DNA of 6,122 bases. Origin: Fidelibacterota bacterium. Lineage in GTDB: Bacteria > Fidelibacterota > UBA2242 > JAFGTP01. The stretch is taken from contig JAOZSG010000214.1 in the NCBI GenBank assembly GCA_029939785.1, positions 1 to 6,122 of the forward strand. The letters are read 5' to 3'. Made by a program: the position numbers and the translations under genes. Shown in pieces: positions 1 to 6,122 of this stretch (the first letter of the stretch is position 1; each line of letters opens with the position of its first letter). The notes under the pieces are model-generated. The model was not told where the DNA came from. It did no database searches and saw only the letters and a program-made list of their open reading frames with translations.

Positions 1-17
1 TATTTGTTAAAATATTG

Positions 18-92
18 TCGGAGTGAGAAGATTTGAACTTCCGACCTCTTGACCCCCAGTCAAGCACGCTAACCGGGCTGCGCTACACTCCG
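18..92 (-). tRNA. tRNA-Pro (anticodon GGG)
   Basis: Read on the minus strand, this 75-base stretch folds into a complete cloverleaf. The acceptor stem is CGGAGTG/CACTCCG, the D stem GCGC/GCGT, the anticodon stem CTTGA/TCAAG around the loop CTGGGGG, and the T stem GGAAG/CTTCT around the loop TTCAAAT. The discriminator base is A. The anticodon at loop positions 34-36 is GGG, so the tRNA decodes the proline codons CCC and CCT. No CCA is encoded (the bases after the discriminator are CAA), so the 3' end must be added by a CCA-adding enzyme. It lies 89 bases downstream of the transporter gene on the same strand and could be read from that transcript or from its own promoter. Confidence 0.96.
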
Positions 93-104
93 ACTTTTAA
101 GAAA

Positions 105-113
105 CAAAAGTTA
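105..113 (-). promoter_or_regulatory. Possible -10/-7 element for tRNA-Pro
   Basis: On the minus strand this reads TAACTTTTG and ends 12 bases before the mature tRNA 5' end. It resembles the Bacteroidota -7 element TAnnTTTG but has one extra base, and no clear TTG lies at the expected upstream distance. The assignment rests on position and partial similarity only. Read-through from the upstream protein genes is an equally good explanation for tRNA expression. Confidence 0.18.
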
Positions 114-125
114 ATAGTTTTTTAT

Positions 126-159
126 TTATAAAACCATTATTATTATTTTGGTTTTATAA
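126..159. repeat. Perfect 11-bp inverted repeat (stem-loop) between transporter and tRNA
   Basis: Arms at 126-136 (TTATAAAACCA) and 149-159 (TGGTTTTATAA) are exact reverse complements, separated by a 12-base AT-only loop (137-148). It lies 22 bases beyond the stop of the transporter gene and 33 bases before the tRNA gene. An RNA hairpin here could mark or protect the 3' end of the transporter mRNA. Neither strand shows the U-tract of a standard intrinsic terminator: the minus-strand transcript continues with an A-rich run. Its role is therefore open. Confidence 0.4.
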
Positions 160-181
160 CATGGAATATGAAGGATAATTT

Positions 182-1372
182 TTATATTTTGTTTTCATTA
201 TGCTGATAGAAGTGTTTTCCAATTATTACAAATATTATAATGTTTATAATACCTGGTATTATCCAAAAATAAAAATAATTGGTTTGAAGAGTAATTTTAT
301 CGTGAAAAAAATCTTTTATAAAACCAGCAGAGAGATTACCCAGTAATGTACCAAATGCTAAATAAATTATCCTGAATAACTGATGAACACCTGCCCGGTT
401 TTCTTTTGTAGTCATATAATCAAGAAAAATAAATGAGGCTGCATAAAAAAATGTAAAAGCAATACCATGACAACTTATTCCTATAATTATTAAAAATTTA
501 GACGAAAAAAATGTGAAAATTGCATACCTTAAAATGTTAAAAAATACACCTAATAATAGTACAATTTTAATATTAAACCTGCTCATCATCAAACCAAGTA
601 AACTCATCGCAAATAATTCCGGAATTTGACCTATGGATAATATTGGTAATATATATTGCTCTGAAAAGCCAATTTGTTTAAGAAAGGGGCTTCCACCGTA
701 AAAATAAAATCTGTCGGAAAAAAACATTAGGAACGTCATTAATGCTAATAATAAAACTTGTGGTTTCAGGATTATTTTTATGGCATCAACTGGAAATATT
801 TTAGGTTTATCTAATGATAATGCTCCTGAAACAGGAATAGTAATTGAAAACAAACTTAAGATTAATGACGCAAAAGATGATACTAAAAAAACATATCGGA
901 GTTGACCATTTGTTTTTAATAAAAACAGACTTATTGTCCAGGCAATGGCAATCCATCCAATTGAACCCCAAACCCGTATTAATCCATATTGTCGTTTTCG
1001 ATTCTTTATATGATGAAATATAATTGTGTCTGTTAATGGAATAGTAGGACCTATAAGAATCATGTAAATCAAATACCCAAAGAGAAAAGAATGATAGTCT
1101 GTTGTATTAAATAAAAATAACATGACTATACTTGTTAAAAAATGAAAAATCGCAAATAATCTCTCTGCCGAAATAATCCGATCAGCTATAAAAGCTCCCA
1201 ATATTGGTGAAATAAAATATGAAACTGAACCTGTAGAAAGAATTAATCCAACCTGATAACCAGAAAAATTTAATGTTAACATATATAAACTTAATATAGG
1301 AATAACACTCCCAAGAGTACAAAATTGAAGAAATTCCATAATGGATAGTTTTGTTGAAATATTTTTATTCAT
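182..1372 (-). CDS. Major facilitator superfamily transporter, nucleoside:H+ symporter-like
   Basis: A 396-residue inner-membrane transporter, the usual length for a 12-helix MFS protein. Hydrophobic segments lie near residues 10-32, 40-60, 70-88, 97-115, 134-153, 160-180, 203-222, 240-260, 268-286, 292-318, 330-350 and 366-385. The motif GLIRVWGSIGWI (130-141), the GQIPE segment (248-252) before helix 8, LRYAIF (281-286) and the CHGIAFTFF stretch (301-309) followed by FLD (316-318) match the pattern of the NupG/XapB nucleoside:H+ symporter family. The related MFS_1_like group (LacY/HcaT type) is the main alternative. The substrate cannot be told from sequence; a nucleoside or other small polar solute is the family-based guess. 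The start ATG is 26 bases after the stop of the DUF697 gene, with only an A-rich leader and no strong Shine-Dalgarno. This fits translation from a shared transcript. Confidence 0.88.
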   Translation of the reverse strand: MNKNISTKLSIMEFLQFCTLGSVIPILSLYMLTLNFSGYQVGLILSTGSVSYFISPILGAFIADRIISAERLFAIFHFLTSIVMLFLFNTTDYHSFLFGYLIYMILIGPTIPLTDTIIFHHIKNRKRQYGLIRVWGSIGWIAIAWTISLFLLKTNGQLRYVFLVSSFASLILSLFSITIPVSGALSLDKPKIFPVDAIKIILKPQVLLLALMTFLMFFSDRFYFYGGSPFLKQIGFSEQYILPILSIGQIPELFAMSLLGLMMSRFNIKIVLLLGVFFNILRYAIFTFFSSKFLIIIGISCHGIAFTFFYAASFIFLDYMTTKENRAGVHQLFRIIYLAFGTLLGNLSAGFIKDFFHDKITLQTNYFYFWIIPGIINIIIFVIIGKHFYQHNENKI

Positions 1373-1398
1373 TTTATTTTACTTTAGATTATGGAAAT

Positions 1399-2379
1399 TT
1401 ATCCAGGGAATTTTTTGAATTTATCTTTTAAGTTATCAAATACTTTAACGACATTATCTTTGGTATTATCAACTGCTTTATAACCAAGTTTTTTCAAAGA
1501 ACGTAAAAATGCTTTCATAATTTTTTCAGAATTATGCGAAATAATGTTTCCTAACATACCGGCAGCTTCTGAAATTGTGCTCCGCCTGATTTTCCTTTTT
1601 TCTACATGTGATAAAAAATCACAGTATTTTCTTGTAATTATTCCGACTCTAAGAGTTAAAAAACAATTTGCTGCACCTTCAAATAACATATTTGTTAATA
1701 AATTAATACCTTCTCCAATCCCCGGAACTTTTCCAATAAGACTTTTTGAGCCAAGTTTTGTGATTATTGGATCAAGTTGATCGCTTATATCAATTTCTTC
1801 AATTTGACTCACAAAAAAACTTGAAACAATCACGTTTGAATATAATGTATATAATTCTGAAAGATGCGGTCTTTGATAATATATTTTTGCAATTTGATAA
1901 ACCATTCTCATTTGAATAAAAAATGTAATCAAGCCATCTAGTTTTCCATTCTGAGAGATTGCAGTACTGACGAAAACCCAACTTGAGTTTTCTTTGATGA
2001 TCTGATTTGCTTCCTTTTCAAGAATTTCAAGAGCATCTTCGATTTCTTGTTTATTATTTACTATTACGCCATTTACTTGTAATAATTTATTGTTATTCAG
2101 TCTTTTACAAACATTCTGAATATATTCGGAATATTCTTCTTTGTCCTCATTTTCAGGTTTAATTAGTTTTTTAGAGTATTTTAAAAACGTATATATGAGA
2201 TAGAATATTATACCAAAGAAAAATATAACAGATGAAATTAAAAATATTGATCCAATATATGGATTTGCAATATTTAGTAATTGATAAAACTGAAATATTT
2301 GATTTACTAAAAAAAGTGTCATAAAAAAAATAACAAAAGCTGTTGCTAATTTTATTGTTTTTTTAATGTTAATATTCAT
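1399..2379 (-). CDS. Membrane protein with DUF697 (YcjF-like) domain
   Basis: A 326-residue protein with two N-terminal membrane helices (about 11-33 and 42-65), a charged linker (about 67-90), then a soluble region. The stretch 133-185, including the run ITFFIQMRMVYQIAKIYYQRP (ending at P171), resembles the membrane-proximal part of YcjF-type proteins. Residues 203-250, with GKVPGIGEGINLLTN (216-230) and the pattern NCFLTLRVGIITRKYC (238-253), match the DUF697 signature of a small-residue helix followed by a T-x-R-x-G motif. The tail (260-326) is basic and helical. DUF697 has no established biochemical function; in other bacteria it occurs alone or attached to GTPase domains, and no GTPase motif is seen here. 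The start is supported by a good Shine-Dalgarno, GGAG eight bases upstream. It is probably co-transcribed with the transporter that follows. Confidence 0.82.
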   Translation of the reverse strand: MNINIKKTIKLATAFVIFFMTLFLVNQIFQFYQLLNIANPYIGSIFLISSVIFFFGIIFYLIYTFLKYSKKLIKPENEDKEEYSEYIQNVCKRLNNNKLLQVNGVIVNNKQEIEDALEILEKEANQIIKENSSWVFVSTAISQNGKLDGLITFFIQMRMVYQIAKIYYQRPHLSELYTLYSNVIVSSFFVSQIEEIDISDQLDPIITKLGSKSLIGKVPGIGEGINLLTNMLFEGAANCFLTLRVGIITRKYCDFLSHVEKRKIRRSTISEAAGMLGNIISHNSEKIMKAFLRSLKKLGYKAVDNTKDNVVKVFDNLKDKFKKFPG

Positions 2380-2387
2380 TTTTTTTA

Positions 2388-2391
2388 CTCC
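2388..2391 (-). promoter_or_regulatory. Shine-Dalgarno of the DUF697 gene
   Basis: The minus strand reads TTGGAGTAAAAAAAATG, with GGAG eight bases before the ATG. This fixes the start at 2379 and supports the reading frame as a real gene. Confidence 0.75.
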
Positions 2392-2460
2392 AAAAATTCA
2401 TTTTTGATATTAATAAAATTTTTTGTGAAAAATCACTTAAATTTTAATTTTTATGTAATA

Positions 2461-2476
2461 TTTATTTATTTATTTA
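2461..2476. repeat. TTTA tetranucleotide microsatellite
   Basis: Four consecutive copies of TTTA in the divergent promoter region, about 70 bases upstream of the GH13 start and 82 bases upstream of the DUF697 start. Copy-number change here could alter promoter spacing, but in DNA this AT-rich the run may be chance. Confidence 0.5.
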
Positions 2477-2531
2477 ATTATTGTATGATTAAATTGTATA
2501 TCAGAATCGAATTACATAATTAACCTTTATT

Positions 2532-2535
2532 GGAG
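2532..2535 (+). promoter_or_regulatory. Shine-Dalgarno of the GH13 gene
   Basis: TTGGAGTA contains GGAG ten bases before the ATG at 2546. It supports this start and repeats the core seen ahead of the divergent DUF697 gene. Confidence 0.7.
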
Positions 2536-2545
2536 TATTGAAAAT

Positions 2546-5500
2546 ATGGAAAAGAAATCATCTCGTATTCAAAATTTAATATTATCACGCGGTGTCCTTG
2601 ATAAATATCAAATTGCAGAACTGTTATTATCAGATACCAAAATTTATAAATTTGATAATTATCATTCTATCCGTACTTTTGTCCAAAAAATAAATGAAAA
2701 ACGCAATGTTATTGAATTTCCTGAACATGCAATTAATTCAGGGGATGCAAATGGCTATGGACTTTTACAAGAAATAATGCACTATGTTATCGAAATGTAT
2801 AAAAAAGAAAAAAAACAATCTATTCTTCAGGATGCATACAACCAATTATATCTAAAATTTGGATCAAAAAAAATAGAGACTGTCATTACTACTTTTATTG
2901 ATGAATTTCCACCACCTCTGATATATAAAAATGAAATTGATATTTCAAATTTTTTGAAAAATATTTCAGATGGCGTTGACAATAAACATGTTGTATTAGA
3001 AGATATTATCCTTTTATGGATATCAAATATTAACCCTGCTTTAACAAGTTTCACTGAAATTTTTAATGATGAAAAATTAGAAAAAAATACTGTGTATAAT
3101 GAAGTTATTTCAGAATTGCATAGTTTTTTTAATGATCAACCATTTTTTGGTCCTGATAATACAAATTTGTTAACAATGTTGCAGTCTCCAATAAAAGCAG
3201 AACCGCATTCAATATCAGGTCAATTAGAATGGATTAGAGAGCATTGGGGACGCATTCTGCCAAGTAAATTCTTTTATAGAATTTTGCGTGGATTAGATAT
3301 GATAAAAGAAGAAACAAAAGATCGAGGCATGGGACCCGGACCTAGTGTTGAATATTCTTATACTGATAAGATATACGAAGAATATGAAAAATTCAGCAAG
3401 GATCTTGACTGGATGCCTAAAGTTGTATTGTTAGCAAAAAACACACATGTTTGGCTACATCAACTATCAGAAAAATATAATTGTTCAATTACACGTTTAA
3501 ATGAAATTCCGGATGATGAACTTGAATCTCTTGCAAATCAAGGATTTACAGGACTTTGGTTGATAGGTCTTTGGGAAAGAAGTAAAGCTTCAAAAAAAGT
3601 TAAACAAATGATGGGAAATCCTGAGGCTGTTGCATCTGCTTATTCTCTTTATGATTATATTATTGCAGATGATTTAGGTGGAGAATCTGCTTATGCAGTT
3701 TTGAGACAACGTGCACAAAAATATAATATTAAACTATGTGGTGATATGGTTCCAAATCATGTTGGTATTGATGGCAAATGGGTAATAGAACATCCGGATT
3801 GGTTTGTTCAACTTGATCAAAGTCCATTTCCGTCATATTCATTCAATAGTACTGATATTTGTGATGATGATAGAATAAATATACATTTGGAAGACCACTA
3901 TTACGAAAGAACAGATGCCAGTGTTGTATTCAAACGTGTAGATTCTCAAACAGGAGAAATAAAATATATTTATCACGGTAATGATGGAACAAGTATGCCA
4001 TGGAATGATACAGCACAACTTAATTATCTAAAAAAAGAAGTTAGAGAAGCAGTAATTCAAACTATTCTTCATGTTGCAAGAAATTTTGATATAATTAGAT
4101 TTGATGCAGCTATGACATTGGCAAAAAAACACTTTCAGAGACTTTGGTTTCCTCATCCTGGAACTGGTGGTGATATTGCTTCAAGAGCAGAACATGGAAT
4201 GACAAAAGAAGAGTTTGATAATTTCTTTCCTTTAGAATTCTGGCGAGAAGTTGTTGACCGGGTTGCAGAGGAAGAGCCAGATACTTTACTTCTTGCTGAA
4301 GCTTTTTGGTTAATGGAAGGATATTTTGTAAGAACTCTGGGAATGCATAGAGTTTATAATAGTGCATTTATGCATATGTTAAAAAATGAAGATAATGAAA
4401 AATATAGAAATACAATAAAAAATGTACTTGAGTATAATCCGGGTATTTTAAAAAGATTTGTAAATTTTATGAATAATCCTGATGAAGAAACCGCATATTC
4501 GCAGTTTGGTAATGATGATAAATATTTTGGAACATGCATTATGCTGGCAACCTTACCAGGACTTCCGATGTTTGGTCATGGTCAGATAGAGGGGCTGAAA
4601 GAAAAATATGGAATGGAGTATAAAAAAGCTTATTGGAATGAAAGTCCGGATCAATTTTTAATTGATCGTCATAAAAGAGAAATATTTCCAGTCTTACATA
4701 AAAGATATCTATTTGCAGAAGTTGATAATTTTTTATTTTATGATTTTTTTGATAGTAATGGATTTGTAAATGAAAATATTTTTGCATATTCAAATCAGGT
4801 TGGTAATGAATATGGATTAGTAATTTATAATAATAAATATGAAAATTCCACAGGCTGGATAAAAACATCAGTACCTTTTGATAAAAAAGAAGAAAACAGT
4901 GACAATTCCAGTTTAATTACAAAAAATTTAGGCGAAGGTCTCAATTTGAAAAATGATTCTGATTTTTTTGTGATTTTTCAGGATCAAATAACAGGAATGG
5001 AATATATTCGAAACTGTAAAGACATTCACGATCATGGTATATTTATAGATATTAAATCTTTTAAATATCATGTATTTATGAACTTTAGAGAAGTTTATAA
5101 TAGTGATCAAATGTATTCCGGATTGTCTTCCTTTTTAGAAGGCCGTGGTGTACCAAATATTAATGAAGCAATTCAGGAAGCACTTTTACAGTCGGTTCAC
5201 AAGGCATCTTTATCTGTTTTTAATCACAAACTTTTTGATCAGGTTTTCAACAAAAATTTATCAACAAAGAATAAACAGGAGAAATTCATATCTGATATGA
5301 GTGATTCTTTCATAACTTTTATAACTGAAATTAAAACTTTTACAGAAAATAAAGGAAGTCTTGATGTTGTATTAAATGATATAATTAATATATTGGATAT
5401 AAATTTCAATTTTGATGAAATTATTGCAAACTATAAACTGGACAGCAATACTGAATATAAATCCATAATTGAGATTATCCAGAAGAATAAAAAAGAATGT

Positions 5501-6016
5501 GTAATTTATTATTCATGGTTGATGGTACATTCTCTGGGTAAGATATCAAATATTGATGATTATGTTGAAATAAGCAGAAGTTGGATTGATGAATTATATT
5601 TAGGTAAAATTATTACTGAATTTGGTAAAAATGTCGGTTTGGATGAAAACCAACAGATTTATGTTCTTGATCTTGTTAAAATTCTCACTCTTTTTCATAA
5701 TATTTCAAATACATTTAATGAAGAAAAATTATCTACTTATTCACTTGTTAAAAATATGTTACAACATGAATCAATACGATCATTTATAGGTATAAATCGA
5801 TATAAAGATACATTATGGTATAATAAAGAAAAATTTGAAGAATTATTATTGTGGCTGAAAAATATAAGCGTAATCCAAATTTTAACATTCGATAAAAAGC
5901 CTAAAATCGATGTTAAAAAACGATTGGAAGATTTACAGAATATTATTACAAGAATTGATATGGCTGTCGATAAATCTGAATATAAATTGAGTAAATTGCT
6001 TGAAGCATTGAAGTGA
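2546..6016 (+). CDS. Large cytoplasmic GH13 alpha-amylase superfamily protein
   Basis: A 1156-residue protein, more than twice the size of a simple alpha-amylase, with no signal peptide or membrane segment, so it should act on intracellular alpha-glucan. The (beta/alpha)8 barrel spans about 295-690. Landmarks are GFTGLWLIGLWERS (333-346, strand 2), SAYSLYDY then ADD (364-376), region I GDMVPNHVG (399-407), a B-domain insert (about 408-488), QLNY (491-494, region V-like), region II IIRFDAA with Arg518 and nucleophile Asp520, region III LLLAEAFW with acid/base Glu585, and region IV FGNDDKYF with Asp658. The usual His of region IV is Asp657, and the Lys-His pair normally 3-4 residues after the nucleophile is absent there (a KKH lies at 527-529). 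A possible beta-sandwich (about 720-850) follows, then a helical tail (about 860-1156). The N-terminal 290 residues are mostly helical and match no domain I know. It resembles, from memory, a conserved family of similarly long uncharacterised bacterial GH13 proteins. Whether it hydrolyses or transfers glucan, and on what substrate, is unknown. Confidence 0.93.
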   Translation: MEKKSSRIQNLILSRGVLDKYQIAELLLSDTKIYKFDNYHSIRTFVQKINEKRNVIEFPEHAINSGDANGYGLLQEIMHYVIEMYKKEKKQSILQDAYNQLYLKFGSKKIETVITTFIDEFPPPLIYKNEIDISNFLKNISDGVDNKHVVLEDIILLWISNINPALTSFTEIFNDEKLEKNTVYNEVISELHSFFNDQPFFGPDNTNLLTMLQSPIKAEPHSISGQLEWIREHWGRILPSKFFYRILRGLDMIKEETKDRGMGPGPSVEYSYTDKIYEEYEKFSKDLDWMPKVVLLAKNTHVWLHQLSEKYNCSITRLNEIPDDELESLANQGFTGLWLIGLWERSKASKKVKQMMGNPEAVASAYSLYDYIIADDLGGESAYAVLRQRAQKYNIKLCGDMVPNHVGIDGKWVIEHPDWFVQLDQSPFPSYSFNSTDICDDDRINIHLEDHYYERTDASVVFKRVDSQTGEIKYIYHGNDGTSMPWNDTAQLNYLKKEVREAVIQTILHVARNFDIIRFDAAMTLAKKHFQRLWFPHPGTGGDIASRAEHGMTKEEFDNFFPLEFWREVVDRVAEEEPDTLLLAEAFWLMEGYFVRTLGMHRVYNSAFMHMLKNEDNEKYRNTIKNVLEYNPGILKRFVNFMNNPDEETAYSQFGNDDKYFGTCIMLATLPGLPMFGHGQIEGLKEKYGMEYKKAYWNESPDQFLIDRHKREIFPVLHKRYLFAEVDNFLFYDFFDSNGFVNENIFAYSNQVGNEYGLVIYNNKYENSTGWIKTSVPFDKKEENSDNSSLITKNLGEGLNLKNDSDFFVIFQDQITGMEYIRNCKDIHDHGIFIDIKSFKYHVFMNFREVYNSDQMYSGLSSFLEGRGVPNINEAIQEALLQSVHKASLSVFNHKLFDQVFNKNLSTKNKQEKFISDMSDSFITFITEIKTFTENKGSLDVVLNDIINILDINFNFDEIIANYKLDSNTEYKSIIEIIQKNKKECVIYYSWLMVHSLGKISNIDDYVEISRSWIDELYLGKIITEFGKNVGLDENQQIYVLDLVKILTLFHNISNTFNEEKLSTYSLVKNMLQHESIRSFIGINRYKDTLWYNKEKFEELLLWLKNISVIQILTFDKKPKIDVKKRLEDLQNIITRIDMAVDKSEYKLSKLLEALK

Positions 6017-6035
6017 AACTATATATTTTAAAAAA

Positions 6036-6122
6036 GGTTATAAAGGTTATAAAGTTATAAAGGTTATAAAGTTATAAGGTTTGAAAGTTATAAGGTTTGA
6101 AAGTTATAAGGTTTGAAAGTTA
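6036..6122. repeat. Tandem repeat array, 8/9-bp units grading into a 16-bp unit
   Basis: Starting 20 bases after the GH13 stop, the array reads GGTTATAAA, GGTTATAAA, GTTATAAA, GGTTATAAA (6036-6070), then three exact copies of the 16-bp unit GTTATAAGGTTTGAAA (6071-6118) and the start of a fourth, cut by the window edge. The 16-bp unit looks like a pair of the shorter units in which one GGTTATAAA has become GGTTTGAAA and the other has lost an A. There are no spacers, so this is not CRISPR. Each unit carries the palindrome TTATAA. Expansion by replication slippage is the simplest origin; a function is not evident. Confidence 0.9.

Larger units (their letters stand above)
2380..2545. promoter_or_regulatory. 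Divergent intergenic region with promoters for both gene groups
   Basis: The 166 bases between two divergent starts must carry promoters for both directions unless transcription begins elsewhere. The stretch is almost pure A/T, which makes promoter picking unreliable. One plus-strand candidate is TTGTAT (2494-2499) with CATAAT (2515-2520), spaced 15 bases, shorter than ideal. No clean TAnnTTTG element is visible on either strand. A weak GTGA-AAAA-TCAC hairpin (near 2425-2436) and a TTTA microsatellite (2461-2476) are the only other structures. Confidence 0.45.

Noticed and set aside
1544..1780. 78-residue plus-strand open frame inside the DUF697 gene
   Set aside because: It is antisense to a gene with a recognisable domain and a good ribosome-binding site, has no such site of its own, and its protein matches nothing.
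2521..2529. TAACCTTTA as a -7 element for the GH13 gene
   Set aside because: It is not a true TAnnTTTG match and would place the transcription start on top of the Shine-Dalgarno site.
2827..3054. 75-residue minus-strand open frame under the GH13 N-terminal region
   Set aside because: Antisense shadow in AT-rich coding DNA, with no ribosome-binding site or recognisable motif.
4110..4868. Three consecutive minus-strand open frames under the GH13 gene
   Set aside because: They lie opposite the conserved catalytic region, and the composition follows from the plus-strand codons. No start signals or family motifs are visible.
2546..6016. GlgE maltosyltransferase or a known amylase/branching enzyme assignment
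   Set aside because: The EHPDWF segment (415-420) recalls GlgE, but the flanking domains and regions II and IV do not fit GlgE or standard amylases well enough to give a gene symbol.
6071..6118. Repeat units as promoters (TAAGGTTTG resembles TAnnTTTG)
   Set aside because: Each copy has one extra base in the spacer, and the resemblance follows from the repeat composition. No downstream gene is visible in the window.
6036..6122. CRISPR array
   Set aside because: Units are directly adjacent with no unique spacers, the period is 8-16 bp, and no cas gene is present.

Overview
The window is AT-rich (most third codon positions and all gaps are A/T) and reads as chromosomal DNA from a free-living bacterium using the standard code. 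Gene layout, low GC, a tRNA gene without an encoded CCA end and a short GTTATAA-type intergenic tandem repeat are compatible with Bacteroidota or a related group such as Ignavibacteria. That placement is inference, and no marker gene in the window settles it.

Left part, all on the minus strand and read from right to left: a membrane protein with a DUF697 (YcjF-like) C-terminal domain (1399-2379), then 26 bases later a 12-helix major facilitator transporter most like the nucleoside:H+ symporter family (182-1372), then a tRNA-Pro(GGG) gene (18-92). The two protein genes look like an operon. The gap between transporter and tRNA holds a perfect 11-bp inverted repeat.

A 166-base divergent intergenic region (2380-2545) separates this group from the right part. 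It holds the Shine-Dalgarno sites of both flanking genes, which share the core TTGGAGTA, and a short TTTA microsatellite.

Right part, plus strand: one very large gene (2546-6016, 1156 aa) for a cytoplasmic GH13 (alpha-amylase superfamily) protein. Its catalytic barrel lies in the middle, flanked by about 290 residues before and about 300 residues after that have no recognised domain. The nucleophile, acid/base and third aspartate of GH13 are all present, but regions II and IV depart from the usual alpha-amylase consensus. The gene is followed by a tandem repeat array (6036 to the window end) that changes from 8/9-bp units to a 16-bp unit.

How the genes work together is not clear. The GH13 protein suggests intracellular alpha-glucan (glycogen or maltodextrin) metabolism. 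The transporter may import a small solute, and the DUF697 protein is of unknown role. I see no mobile element, CRISPR array or defence system.
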